From the NCBI RefSeq assembly GCF_901000735.1, contig NC_081542.1, positions 44,866,238 through 44,930,237 on the forward strand: a stretch of 64,000 nt of DNA. Reading direction: 5' to 3'. Below, in pieces: positions 45,255 to 57,326 of this stretch (within the stretch, counting starts at the first letter, position 1; every line of letters starts with the position of its first letter). Source of the DNA: Corylus avellana. Taxonomy: Eukaryota > Streptophyta > Magnoliopsida > Fagales > Betulaceae. The translations under genes were made by a program, and so were the position numbers. The notes below the pieces were generated by a model. That model made no database searches, was not told where the DNA came from, and saw only the letters and a list, made by a program, of their open reading frames with translations.

Positions 45255-48200
45255 TGCGAAAATTCCCCTTCCCTTAATTTCCCGGAAAATTGAATTTTCC
45301 CCAGAAAATTTGCTGAGAGTGAGACCCGAGACGTGGCTGTGATGTTTAGACAAAGAAAAAGGGTTTTTCTTTTTTCCTTTATTTTCCCCCTTTTCCTCTG
45401 TTTCTTCAGAGAGTATTTATTGGGAGTAAGTAGATGGCATATTCCGTAATTAAAGGGAAAGGGAGAGTCCAATTAGGTCTCGAACTCTTCGATTTGGTCA
45501 CAAGTGGGATCAAGATAATTGCCAAGAATCAGTGACTGTTCGATTTTGTAGCAGATTTTTAATTCTGACAGCAATTGGATTGGTCTCTTGAATGAAAGCA
45601 CACCTTTGTGTGCAGACAATTCTATCAAATTTCATTGGTGACTTGTAATCACAGCAATTATACGGCAAATTTTTCTTCATTATTGTTTATATTTGATGGT
45701 CCCCTTTCGGTTCATTTTCATGTGGGGAATGAAAGCAAATGGCGTATGCACTAAATTTTTTTTGACAATTCTTCTTCACATTGCTCACTGTTTATCTGCA
45801 TTATTGTACTAAAGTTATTTGTGCAGAATTTCCAATAAGAGGAAGAGGATTTTGCTGCATATTTCTTGCCAAAGCCATTAGAAGTACTGTCCAACTTTAG
45901 TGTTCTGAAAGCTTGTCATTTCCATGTATTGTGCATGGTGAAAGAAAATTATTCGTCAATGGGTGCATGCTACCCTACCCGAGATTTGTTGTATCGGGTT
46001 GTTACGATCTTAAGGGTTAAGGGTTTGCTGCTCGTTTGAGCGTAGCCAAATTAATTGTGATGTTGGGCTGTATTGTTATAAAATTTACTCAATTTAGTAG
46101 ATTACTTTTGCAGGCCTGTGAACATAGTAAAGGGCTTGGCTAGTTGGCTGCAATGCAGCAGTCCATGAATAGTAGTTCTTCTGTGAGATCCCTTATCAGT
46201 TGACCTTTTAACAATTTGTTTTCTTGTTTGTCCAACTGACATTACACGTAAACTGACATTTTTAAGGTGTACAGTTTAATGTTGGACCTGTTGTTTGAAC
46301 ATTTTTCTACTTGACACGAAAGTTATCTAGATAAAAGGCCCATGAGTTGCATGCGGCTGTCGATAATAGGGTTGGCTTTGAATGAGATGTGCTGCATTGG
46401 GTTCAAAGTTTTGTGTCAATCTCAATTGAATATTACTGCTGCTTAATAATTTATTGCAAATTAAAGTTATGATATTATATATGTTTATGAGTGAAATGCT
46501 ATAGATTTCTTCCAATTCCATTTATTTAAAAGAAAAAAAAATCATTAATTGTAGTATATTTTGATAATATGAAATTACTGCTTTGACACAAAACAAAGTG
46601 ACAGTGAGCAGAGCAATAAATAGAAAGGATTGTACTGTGTTTTAGCAAATCTGTTTCTCGAGAAGCTCAATCAACTCATATAGCATTGTAAATATCATTT
46701 ATTTCTCATGATAAATTCAATATGGTCAAACACCCGTTCCTTAATTTAGGGGAATAAGATTCTCATCTCATAGATGAGATTTTATTTTGTTGCATTTAAT
46801 GGTATATATGATGCCACGTCGTGTTCGAATGAGGACAATTTTGTAGCTCCAGACTTCTTGGTTCATGACCAATTCATCATCTTCTGAGAAATGAATAGAC
46901 ATTCTTGAAAACTTGCTTGTTTGTGTCTATTTCCTGCAAAATGGGATATTGAAAATGCTACAAGGAAGCCAATCAACAACTTAATTCTTCAAGATTTGTT
47001 CTTCCCAAACAAGTAATGGGGCATCAAAAACCAAACAATTAGTGAAAGAAACAGATCTAGAAAGAACCTGTCTTGTTACGTTCTGTTCTCCGGTGGCAAT
47101 GTCCCATATAGAAACATGATTGGGTGCAGCGCTAACGAAGCTGTCCCATAAACGACACTAGGATTGACAGGACCTTTCATCAACGCTGCACTCAATGATG
47201 TTTCTCAATCTGGGAGTCTCCCATACTTCCTCCAGGCTCCAATTGCATTGGATCCAAGCATCTTGGCCCAATATATATATGTAAATAAGCCGGTAGATCG
47301 TGTTTATAGTACACGGAGTTGTCTCGATTTGTACTACCATTTTACTTTTGCCAGATTCAGAGCTTGTGATGCTGTCCATAAAGGCTGCTGGACGAAAATA
47401 TATTAAAATGCTTTATTGAGATGAGATTTGTACTTGTTAATTGTACTGGAAAATATATATATCTTGTACTACCTTTCTTCCCAAACCCTCCAAAGTCCAA
47501 CCATCTCTTTCTTTTCTGGTATACCAAAATATTTTATTCCTTTTCTTTTTCTTTTTTTTTTTTCCTGTCAATTTGCCTAGCTAGCTAGTCTTCTCCATCC
47601 TCAAGTCTTTACCTCCCACATTGATTTCGGCGTTGACAGTTTCATGTGACAGTTGCTTAGAAGGGGACCCTTTGATTGGTGGGTGGATCCCTACAATTAA
47701 ATGCATAATTTTCAATTATACCTTATTATGTAATCTTTACTTGTCACCCTCAGTTGATCCGGTTTCTTCCTCAATAGTATATATAAGAGTTAACATGTCA
47801 TAGATTACAAAAGAATAATGTTATTTTTTACTCTCATTACGCATCCTATAATACGATGTGTTTTAAGTAACTTTCTTTTTATTTTTTTAAGTAATTGACA
47901 TAAAAAATCATTCTAAAAACACGTTATGTTAACTGATATGAAATGAATGTGAAAAGTAGCATTGCTCATTACAAAAGCAAAGTCAAAATAGAAAGAGTGG
48001 TAACCTTTACATATAGAGAGGGAACGAGAAGAAACCTATAGATAGTGAGAGATCTCTTGATCTCTTGCCTTGCGTTAATGGCACTGGTTTTGTTCTTTGT
48101 AATTTTTTTTAGACACGGGATGCTTTTTGTTTTTTATTTTACAGAAACAAAAACCTTGCAATCCATTGAAGCCCCAAAATGTAATCAAGTACTTTTTGGA

Positions 48201-48698
48201 AAACGTTTAAAGCAAAATTATATGAAAAGGGCATGATCTAAACTCACTTTTACTTTACAGAAAGTCCAAAGAGACCCTTATTTCCTTTAGCTACACGTCT
48301 TAATTACTACCAAATTATTGTCAAAACTAGTTTGGTTGTAAGTTTAAGTTAATTTGCCAAGTTGATTCTTAAGTTAGAGTCCAAATCTTGCTGAAAGCTG
48401 AAGATCAAAAGCCACGGTTGGGCGAATTTCAATTACCATAAGTCATAACTTACATATGTGCCATAACTTTGATAACCTGTATGAGAAATACGCTTTGTAT
48501 AATTGTATTAATTTCAAGAACTTCTTAAACTTTATACATTTTCAATATCCAGATCTGCATATATATGCACAAGATAATTATGTTGAAAGATGCCTGGAAG
48601 TGTTCATCATCTTCCACATAAAAAGTAAAGAATATTATCGCCCTAGCAATACATACACTAACAAATAAAATAAAATAAAAAAATGCCTATAAATCTGC
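45255..48698. other. intergenic upstream of the JmjC gene
   Basis: The part next to 45255 holds the 5'UTR and promoter of the JmjC gene. Around 46745-46800 is a repeat shared with 20598-20660. At 47060-47165, on the minus strand, a short stretch reads like a WD40 repeat (see findings). Family A MITE at 47815-47968. No intact gene is supported. Confidence 0.45.
47815..47968. mobile_element. MITE-like element, family A
   Basis: Starts AATAATGTTATTTTTTACTC and ends GAATGTGAAAAGTAGCATTG, which is the approximate inverse. Interior words ACGATGTGTTTTAAGTAAC and AACACGTTATG also pair. Best-preserved of the three family A copies in this window. Confidence 0.55.
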
Positions 48699-49307
48699 TT
48701 ATCTTCTACGAAGAACAATCTTTCCCTGTGCATCTTCATGCACAATGTCTAAAACTTCATCAGGAGGATTGTGCCACCAGACTCTAGGCTTCTCCATATG
48801 ATGCCCAATTTGAGCAAATTTATCAGCGGCTCTATTGCCTTCCCTATATACATGACTTACAATGCAATTGTCAAGCTCTAGTATAATCAAATTTATATCA
48901 CTAACATGCCTTTGCACTTCTGCACATTTAACCTGTCTCCTTTTTACAATAACATCAATCACTGTCTTGGCATCTCCTTCAAGCCATACATCATTCCAAC
49001 CATTTTCCCGCACCAACTCAAGGCCTCTATGGAGTGCAGACACTTCTGCAATGGTGCTATTGGCTCTTCCTATAGATTCAGCATAACCCAGTAAGAATTC
49101 TGCCTTATGATTTCTAAACACCCCTCCAATGCTAGCCTTTCCTGCTATACCTTTTGAAGATCCATCGAAGTTCAATTTAGTCCACCCAATTCCAGGTTTC
49201 TTCCATACCACAGGAATCGCTTCCTTATGCAATTTATTGCTAAGAAGCAGGCGAGCTGGGCTTTGCATTACCCTTTGGCATCTCAAAATATTGGTGATGG
49301 CTAACAT
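48699..49307 (-). CDS. RNase H-like domain protein (LINE-derived or domesticated)
   Basis: An uninterrupted frame of 202 aa from the ATG at 49307. It is a type 1 RNase H-like fold of the plant RVT_3 class found at the C-terminus of LINE polyproteins and in many stand-alone plant ORFs. The four acidic catalytic positions are present: D48 (LNFDGSSKG), E88 (AEVSALHRGLEL), D112 (WLEGDAKTV) and D162 (REGNRAADKFAQ). The frame stays open for 41 codons upstream without ATG, and TTTGTTTCAG at about 49421-49430 could be a splice acceptor. No poly(A) tail, target duplication or upstream RT is visible, unlike the LINE at 37125. Likely products would cleave RNA in RNA-DNA hybrids. It could be a neglected transposon fragment that has not yet decayed, or an expressed host gene; sequence alone does not decide. 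Confidence 0.68.
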   Translation of the reverse strand: MLAITNILRCQRVMQSPARLLLSNKLHKEAIPVVWKKPGIGWTKLNFDGSSKGIAGKASIGGVFRNHKAEFLLGYAESIGRANSTIAEVSALHRGLELVRENGWNDVWLEGDAKTVIDVIVKRRQVKCAEVQRHVSDINLIILELDNCIVSHVYREGNRAADKFAQIGHHMEKPRVWWHNPPDEVLDIVHEDAQGKIVLRRR

Positions 49308-52300
49308 AATTTCTGTAGTATATATCTCTTTGCTACCCGTTGAAGATGATGGGAAGTCAAAAACCAGAATAAGGAATTCAGAATCCAGCAATATGTTGCA
49401 GGAAAAGGTGATTTTATAATTCTGAAACAAAACATGTCCATAATTCTAACGATCACAAGGAGCTGTTGCTTCACGTAATTAAGTTCCTATTATTTATGTT
49501 TGAGTAGGGGAAAAGCAAGGGAGATTCTGAAAATTTTCATACAAAAAGAGACAGGAATTTGATACACGGATAATGAAGATGGCCAGAGAGATTACTTCAA
49601 AAACTCTCAAGCATATTCTGTAAATGGCGTTTTTAAGAAAGGATTACGTGCATGAAAAGTATCTGTCTATCATGGAAAGAAGGATTTGCATGAGAAAGAA
49701 GAGAAGAAGGCATGCTAGTTAATTTCAATCCATGTTGACAGTTAAAGTACTGTAAATGTAACAGTTATTACCCTTCGGAGGAAAGATTAAAGACGTCTTG
49801 TAGAAAATATATATAGGCGCCCATTGTCGCTTCCCTACATGTTTGTTAGGGAATAATGCTTGGCATTAGTACTCCACATGCGTTGGGCTTTGAACGAACG
49901 TGTCTCCACTCATAATTACAATGTGCAAATTAGTTTTGCATGTAAGTGTGAAAATGAGATCATTGTAGATATTCGAAATGTTGTGCGAGAATGTTTTTTG
50001 TTTTTTTGGCAAAAATGGCAACAAAAGATCTCTGTCTGGTTTTCTGAAAATGTGAGTATATATTGCTCTAGCAGTATACTCTACTGTTGAGAGAAGAAAA
50101 TACTCTAGATTCAAGAACAAAGTATGTATAACAACTACATCAGATTTTGCATTCGGTATATAAGAGGTGCCAAATAATTTATTTTGTTGTGTATTATATC
50201 TCTAACACAGAATATATATATATATATATATATATTCTAACACCGTTCATTTGCCCTTCATAGTGGCACAGTTACATTTGCCCACCAGGGTACCATTTCT
50301 ATTCCTGAAGACATTTGCCTATCATTATGGCACAATTCAATCATTATTGCTACAATTACTCATTTGTTTGCCGACACTACAGTTCTGCTACAGTTTTTGC
50401 CGACACTATAGTTCTTTACTTTTACTGTTAACTTTCTCAATGTAATTTTTATTTACCGATTGGAATTTGTCTATAAAAATGATGAATCCTCCTCATTATA
50501 GAGCAGAAGCTTTCACAACTTAAACACTGAACTCATTTTGTAACTACCCTACTTACTACTTGTAATCTGTTCCGCAAACTTCATTTAAATCTGTAAGTAC
50601 TCCTGTTAATCAGATTTTTTAATATCTTTTCATTATCAATCTTTTCCATTTCTCTTTTATATGCTTCAATGTCGCGCTTACTTTGAAAAATTCTTGCATC
50701 ATGTTTATTTTACTTGCAATTTTCACCTACATGAATGGTTCTAATGCTTTATTTTCATCTTTATTTTCGTCATTAAACTAAGCACTTTCAAATTAATGCT
50801 TACTCTCAATTACATGTTTAAATGAAATACAACAAATTAATTGTTAAAAATTTAAAATACACCTTAATGAAGTTATCTAAAAACTCTAAAGATTCTTTTA
50901 AGAAAAAGAATATTATTTTTTGCATAAATCATGCGTACAAGATATGTTACAACATCTAACTATGCACCATATATATGGTCATGTGAAAGGCTGCAATATT
51001 TTGACTTTCCTTAAAATATTCATACGTAATGGAAGAATAGCATTTTCAGAAAACCAAGAAAATAGAAAAAGGAAATTGTTGACCCTGGGATAATCATTCG
51101 ACCCATATTGGTAACATAAATTGACGCCACGTGGCATGAGCACTAGGCTTTCACAGTCGTGTGGGTTTTATTATGTTTGCGTGCCAACGGCGGTCATAGG
51201 TTGTCCGTCTACTTTCGAAAGACATTTGAGTTACGCGTACGAGATCACCGTTGCACCTTTTAGGCACGTTTTGAAAAAGAGAATAAGGATCTTGGTTTAA
51301 CATTTTTAAAATATGCACAATGAATTTACGTTTATATTTTTCTTTTTTCATTATATATATATATATAAAATGCTAGGTATTCTTATAGTGTTATTCTAGT
51401 GTTCCGGAGAGAAATAAGGGAATTTTTTTTTTTAAAAAAAAATATTTACCTATGACTTGGAATTAAGAAATGTTAGGTATTCTTATAGTGTTATTCTAGT
51501 ATTCCGGAGATAAATAAGGGAATTTTTTAAAAAAAATATTTACCTATTACTTGGAGAATACTACAAAAGCGATTTGGATTAAGATTTCATAGAATTTTTA
51601 GAGTAAATTTCTTTAAATCTTAACCATTATTTTTAAATTAAATGGTAAGAATTTTGTTATATCAGCATTTATTACTTCATTATTTTAATATGTTAGAGCA
51701 TCGATCTCCTCTGATTCTTTTCCATTATTCCTTTTTTAAAATCAACAATAGCATTCATCTTTATTTAGGTGGGTCTTAAAAATTTAATGGTTAGTTTTTT
51801 AAAAAAATGTATTGAAAATGACAAGAGTAAATGCGGTAACATTTCTCTTTAAAGAAATAGAATATTTTTAAGAATTTTAAGACATCTTGATCCGTATTTA
51901 CAATAACCATAACTATGAAGTGTCAAGCTTTTCAGGTTTTTGATAATTCAACCAAATCTAAGAAGGCAATGGATAAATATTTACCAAAATAAGTCATATA
52001 ATGAAGATGGGCATTTTTTTTTATGAGTGAAGATTGGCATTTGGGTGTTCATCTAATGACTTTCATTCTGTAATGTGATTAATGTCACTCTGTTACAAAC
52101 AGTAAAGCACCATAGCAAGAAGAGGATCTGACTTTGCTTCACTTCTTTTTTTTTTTTTTTTTCAATTCAATGAAGGGAACGGAGAAAAAGAGAGAATTAC
52201 AAAAACATAAAAGACAAAGGGGGCAGTGCCATCCTAATTAGAACAATTGAAAATGAGTCAAATAAATGATCTGAACTATCAAAGAAACTGATACCACCAA

Positions 52301-52357
52301 AAAGGCGGTTTTTCGGACTAGCAGGTGCTTGACTAATTCCAATAAAGACTTGGATCT
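49308..52357. other. intergenic with tandem MITE copies
   Basis: A (TA)n tract at 50214-50234, a TATA-like TCTATAAAAATGATG at about 50469, and family B repeat units in tandem at 51369-51561. A T-run at about 52147-52162 followed by TTCAATTCAATGAAGG looks like the tail side of a minus-oriented retroposon, but no target duplication was identified. The right edge is the 3'UTR of the ENT gene. No gene is recognised. Confidence 0.45.
51369..51561. repeat. 100-bp tandem duplication of a family B repeat
   Basis: Unit 1 (51369-51468) and unit 2 (51469-51561) both begin AATGYTAGGTATTCTTATAG and continue in parallel through TTCCGGAGA, AATAAGGGAATTTTTT, a poly(A) run and ATTTACCTAT. The start text is shared with the MITE at 28180-28310. 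Confidence 0.8.
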
Positions 52358-54792
52358 TTAAAACCCCTCTTTTTTACCAATAAGCCACAACCAATCAAGA
52401 GCAACCCCTGCAAATATACCTGATATAAGACACAGCACAAGCAAATTTCCCAATGCATTCTGCTCAGGTCCCTACAAAGCAACAAACCCAACAGATATTC
52501 ATGAGGAATCACTGGAAAACCCATATTTGCTGCACATTATGAAGCAGAGTATGTCAACTAACCCTGTAACCTTTGGGTGCCACTGTAATGACACAGACAG
52601 TGAGGTAGCCGTTGGATACTCCCAGCAAGGATGTAAGCAGGATCATCCAGCCCTTGTCACCATATTTTGCCGTGAAGTAGAATGCTGGTATGACTAAGAA
52701 ACGAGCAAGAATTGCAATCATCAGGCCTTTCCTGGACTCCATCTTCAGGCTTTCAACTAGAGGTATGTATCTTGATATCAGATCCCACACATTGTAAGTC
52801 GCGATCAGCACAGGCGCATACCTGAACGATCATGACGATAGAATATTAATTAAATAGTTAAATTCACAGTTTTTGATGGGCTTACGAGAGTAATTTAACA
52901 TGGTATTTGAGCAATGATGTTGAGAACGTACCATGATCCGAGCCCATGTGAGCCAGTGTTTTCATACAAGAATCCGGGGAAAATCGACAGTGTTAAGACA
53001 TATATCAGAAAGAGGTCAATTGCATAATCTATATTCTCAAGGAACAGTTGTTTATTGCTCAAGCGCTCCTGGGGTTTCACGTCATCTTCATCCTGTGAAA
53101 ATTCATAAAGCATTTAGGATATCATAATCTCAAAACTTGGCTAGACATGATGTAGAATGAGGTTTAAGAAAAGTTGCAGTACTCCATTGTTTGCTGCTGT
53201 CTGGATGCCAGCAGCAGCAAGGTCAGCTGATACTGTTTTTGATCCTTCCGAGGCTGCCTTTGAGCGATAGTACTTCACTATTGGCAATTTAGGGAAGACA
53301 AATGCATAGAGAAGGATACACAGAAACTCAAAGAACGTGGACATCGCCAGGAATAACACTGAAAAAGAAGATCTTTTTATCATCAGAAGAGCTTCAGCAA
53401 AATTTACACTTAAATTCAACTCCATATTTGTTTGCCTTCTCAATTCTAATAACAACAGACTACAGTGCATGAGCAAAGATTAACCATATAGGATAAACAT
53501 ATTCTAATAAAACAAAGCTTAATTAACATGATGATTTAATATAATATCAAAGTAGCGGTTCTGAGTTTGAATCTTGTCTTTGCAATTTACTTCTTATTTC
53601 AATTAAGTGTTCTACGTATTGTGTCTCATTTATTAAGAGAGAGTTTAAGGAGTGTTAAAATATTAGTTCAATGATTAAATTTGTCATTTCATGGCAGTGA
53701 AATTGTGAAAAAAAAGATAAAGTTGTCAATAAGTAAAAAGAGGAGCAACATACTAGCCCCCTTGCGAAGACCATTATGAGATTTCTCAAAGGCTGCTTTT
53801 GTGACAATCCTCAAAGCAGAGGCCAGAGCCCCTGATGCAGCCAGACCAGCAAAGAAGGACTGCAGAGCAACAAAATGGAAACGGATTAAGTTAGTTTGAA
53901 TAGATGAAAACAGAGACGAGAAAGGTCTTGAGAATACCAACCTGAAGGAATTCAGGGCACATGAAAGACAGATCTCCAACCATCCCACCTTGAACATGAG
54001 CATCTGCAACTCCGAAACATGCAGAAAGCACACACAAACCAATAAAAGCTCCAAGCCCACCTTTCCCTGATGTGGCTACATCCAACTGTCACCAAAAATT
54101 ACAGCTGATTCAATATGAATTACAAGGATTTTGATGGTAAAACTTAAGAATATTTCTGGTAAAAGCTGTACTTACAATTAAGACAAGAAAAGTACTTGCA
54201 AAGAAAAGGGTGTATCCAAATAAGTTCCTCTTCCTAGTATTACTCTTGGATTCTTTGTATGCTAGTATTGCCATTGTTCCAAGCGCAAATGGTTGGTAAA
54301 CGAGAGTAAGTACCCTTGAAGGATGGTATTTCTTCTGAAGAGGGAAAACTTCATTAGTCTAATTAATACTGAAACACACATCTTATAATAAAACAAACAG
54401 TATCTAAAGAGAACACTCATGTTTAGCTTCAAAAAGATGTTGAAAGTAAGTATTGTTAGAATATAAATTAAATGATTAAGTTCATCATTTTCTATCGAGT
54501 TAAGCTTTCGAGACAATCGTTGATTTAACTAGTTTGAGATACTTACCGGGAACAATTGATAGTAGTAATCTCCAATTGTCAGCATACTATTCCATGCAAC
54601 AAGGGACCCGAGCCCAAGAACAAAACAAACCATCATTGCTTTAAACTTTCCCTGCTTATTACAGATATATATTGACATTAGCTGTGAATTATTTTTAATT
54701 GTAATTAATGAACTCAATTCAGTCTGTTTTTCTTTTGAAGAAATACAAACCTCAAGCCTCACTGGAGCCCTGATTTCATCAGCAGTAGTCAT
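52358..54792 (-). CDS. equilibrative nucleoside transporter (plant ENT, SLC29 family)
   Basis: Nine coding exons on the minus strand: 54792-54751, 54651-54547, 54334-54176, 54085-53942, 53859-53754, 53358-53183, 53092-52932, 52821-52563 and 52471-52358. Phases agree and the product is 421 aa, the usual plant ENT length (about 415-425). The family has eleven membrane spans; hydrophobic segments are seen in all the later exons, with the large cytosolic loop in the exon 6-7 region (about 230-290, DEDDVKPQERLSNKQLF). Family landmarks are LGSLVAWNSMLTIGDYY, FGVADAHVQGGMVGDLSF, GSWYAPVLIATYNVWDLISR and GPEQNALGNLL. The protein should move nucleosides across the plasma membrane; plant ENT3/6/7 relatives work as proton symporters or facilitators. 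An acceptor (ATTGCAG) 39 bp before the ATG suggests a 5'UTR intron. A truncated relative lies upstream at 58308-59841. Several introns hold miniature LTR relics. Confidence 0.92.
52838..52918. mobile_element. SMART-family LTR fragment in ENT intron 7
   Basis: AGAGTAATTTAACATGGTATTTGAGC preserves an LTR end followed by a decayed primer-binding site, matching the junction at 25819/25820 (AATTTAACA/TGGTATCAGAGC); AATTAAATAGTTAAATTCA before it resembles the LTR body. Written here in two parts; ends are approximate. Confidence 0.5.
53530..53700. mobile_element. SMART-family element remnant in ENT intron 5
   Basis: A stretch like the internal part of the 25742 element (AATATCAAAGTAGCGGTT, TTTGAATC, AAGAGAGAGTTTAAGGAG) leads into an LTR-like TGTTAAAATATTAGTTCAAT at 53653, with ATGATTAAATTTGTCATTTC after it. 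The left LTR is reduced. Confidence 0.55.
54454..54529. mobile_element. SMART-family solo LTR in ENT intron 2
   Basis: About 76 bp starting TGTTAGAATATAAATTAAAT, passing TGATTAAGTTCATCATTTTC and TAAGCTTTCGAGACAATCG, and ending TTGATTTAAC. Order of words matches the 78-bp LTRs at 25742. No second LTR nearby. Confidence 0.55.
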
Positions 54793-54989
54793 GGCTATTC
54801 CCCCCCAAGTCAAGACTCTAGGACTCTGCAATAGTTTATACTATAGGAAGTAAATACAACATAGAAAGAAGAAATATAAACCAAAAAATTATCATAGCAT
54901 GATTATGCAAAATATGAAACCTTGATAAAATAGGTGAATGCTTAAGTACTTGATTATATTATAGGTTCTGCCTTGGTTATAGGCTTTTA

Positions 54990-55412
54990 TAGTATCAGCA
55001 ACTACCTGCTTCAAAGAATGACAGCTTCAAAGAAGATTCAAAAAGTGATAGGATGGTTTTAAAAATGCAAAAGGAGGAGCAACCATGAATAAATGTCCCC
55101 ACTCTCTAATGGATGAAAACTGTATACTTGAATTGATTCTGTAAGAAAATATCAAAGCATTGAGGCATTAAGAAAACATGGCAAAAAATGAAATATTATT
55201 TTAGTATCAGCAAACCACCTGCTCCAATGAACGACAACTTCAAAGATGATTTCAAAAAGTGATAGGATGGTTTTAAGATTGCAAAAGGAGGAGCAACCTT
55301 GAATAAATGTCCCCACTCTCTAATGGATGGAAACTGTATACTTGAATTGATTCTGTAAGAAAATATCAAAGGATTGAGGCATTAAGAAAACATGGCAAAA
55401 TGAAATATTATG
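54990..55412. repeat. tandem duplication (period about 212 bp) upstream of ENT
   Basis: Both units begin TAGTATCAGCAA, contain AAAAAGTGATAGGATGG and ATAAATGTCCCCACTCTC, and end AACATGGCAAAA. Unit 1 is 54990-55201, unit 2 about 55202-55412. A third, degenerate partial copy is at about 55520-55590. They lie in the 5' region of the ENT gene. Confidence 0.85.
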
Positions 55413-55439
55413 TTATATTGTACGGATGAGAAAAATATA

Positions 55440-55680
55440 GAAACCTTATCAAGAGTAGAGAAGCAAAGCAAGGGAATTTAATTTTATACAAGATGGGGGT
55501 GGGCTGAAAAGTTTGAAAGCAATTGCTGATTCCAAGAACAATAACTTCAACGAAGATTCAAAAAGTGATAGGAATGGGGGGGTGGGCTGCAAAGAAACCT
55601 TATCAATAGTACAGAAGCAGAGGAGGAGCTGTAAGTTTAATAGTTGTATACAAGGATCGAGGTGGACTGCAAAGTTTTAG
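55440..55680. repeat. second-layer imperfect duplication upstream of ENT
   Basis: AAACCTTATCAAGAGTAGAGAAGC with TTTATACAAGATGGGGGTGG at about 55441-55505 is echoed by AAACCTTATCAATAGTACAG with TGTATACAAGGATCGAGGTGG at about 55595-55665. Partly interleaved with the 212-bp repeats. Confidence 0.6.
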
Positions 55681-55820
55681 AGGAAAAATGGGTGTCGGCC
55701 AGGGAATTTAAAAGAGAAAAAGAATGAAGATTCTTTGTTCTTTATAGAAAGAAAAATAATGGAAAAGTCGTTGTGATTGATGATGAATGACTAATGCTTT
55801 GTGATTCTTTAGATTTTAAA

Positions 55821-55972
55821 GGGTGCATTTTGTTTTTGGATTGTGATGTGTCATAAAAATAAAAGTAGTTTTGAGTAATTTGTGTGTTGAATTATTTGTT
55901 AATACTTTTACTTTTCTGCTATAAAGTAAAAAAAATTGTCCTAAAAAACAAACATTGCCAAACGAGTCCTTA
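55821..55972. mobile_element. MITE-like element
   Basis: Begins GGGTGCATTTTGTTTTTGG and ends CCAAACGAGTCCTTA; the interior has AAAAGTAGTTTTGAGTAA and a loosely inverted TTACTTTTCTGC. A related stretch lies at about 60150-60265 (GATGCTATTTGTTTTTTTGG, TAAAAGTAGTTGTATATTTT). Superfamily not assigned. Confidence 0.4.
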
Positions 55973-56703
55973 GTTATGAGTTATCTTTGTAAACAAAGGA
56001 GGTGATATTGCTGGAATAACATAAGTGCTTTGAAAATTTGGGTAATTTAAAATAGATAGAAGTTATTTTTTAGTTAAAATAGAGAATAAAATTGCTGAAT
56101 ACTCTAAAGTCAGAATCCAATTGGAGGGAAGATGGAAGAAAACAAAGGAATCTGCTAAAGTAGGAGTTGCTTTGTTTTTTCTGACAGCACTGCAATTGCT
56201 TTATACAATTAGATTCGACCTAAACAATCTTCATATTGGACCAGGCCACTAGTTTGATTGCAAATTTGGCAAAACATTTATAGACCTTTGAATCATATAC
56301 GAAGAAAAATCAAAAGATAAAACAAAGAAAGAAACCCATGATACACTTGGACATCAAAAGTAAACGAATAAGAAGAGCAGTACAGAACCTCCTATTTTGG
56401 ATGTCTTTTTCGTTAAAGGCTGTGTCTTTGGATCAACTGTGCCTATTTCTTTGGAGTATAGGCCAGTCTGTATGACTTGTTTAGGCCACACCGGAACTTA
56501 ACAGAACAGGTCTGCAAAAACACTTTGCTTTGACAGTACTTTTGTTGTGACAGTTCGTCTCACTGCATCCAAATATGGGAATACCGAAAACATTACAATG
56601 AAAAGCATTTGATACGCGATGGGCCGAGGTATACTAGACCTATAGAATCCATAAAAACATCATTTTTTGCCCATTAAAGTCTTACATGACAAGAGGTCAT
56701 AGG

Positions 56704-56993
56704 CTCTATCCGTAGTTGTTGTGGCCCTACCCACTGATGGGCCTGTGATCTCTTGCCATTTAAGACTTTTATGAGTCAAAAATTGTATTTTAATTGCACT
56801 ATAACATATCTCTAATATTAAAGTACCAAATTATAATATGTTTTTATGATAGACTCCATCTGTAGTTGCTGTGACCCTACCTACCGATGGGCCTATGGTC
56901 TCTTGCCACCTAAGACTTTTATGAGTCAAAAATGATATTTTAATTGCACTATAGCATATCTCTAATATTAAAGTACCAAATTATGATATGCTT
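56704..56993. repeat. tandem duplication, period about 148 bp
   Basis: Unit 1 (about 56704-56843) and unit 2 (about 56852-56993) share CTACC, GATGGGCCT, TCTCTTGCCA, AAGACTTTTATGAGTCAAAA and ATATCTCTAATATTAAAGTA in the same order, differing at scattered bases. Confidence 0.85.
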
Positions 56994-57326
56994 ATGTGGC
57001 GCGGGCCGTGGCTACCAAGGCGATTGGGTGGCAGTGGCAGCCGTGGTAGAACGGACAGAACCTTGTGGCAGCGTGTGGGGGAATGTGCCATATCAATTGG
57101 TGATGGATCTTTCACATATCAATAGATTTATACCTTGCAAACCTGATTTTGAATTTCAATTTCTAGAATCTGGTATGAGGAAGATTGGGAAGAAATTGAT
57201 AATGTAGGCGGAGGTGCGTGGACATTTGGAACAACTTGAAATCATTGCAGAACACACCAATGAGAAGTTTTCCTCAAAGATGTTTGTTGAATGCCAAAAT
57301 AAAATGGCTCTAAACCATATTGATAT

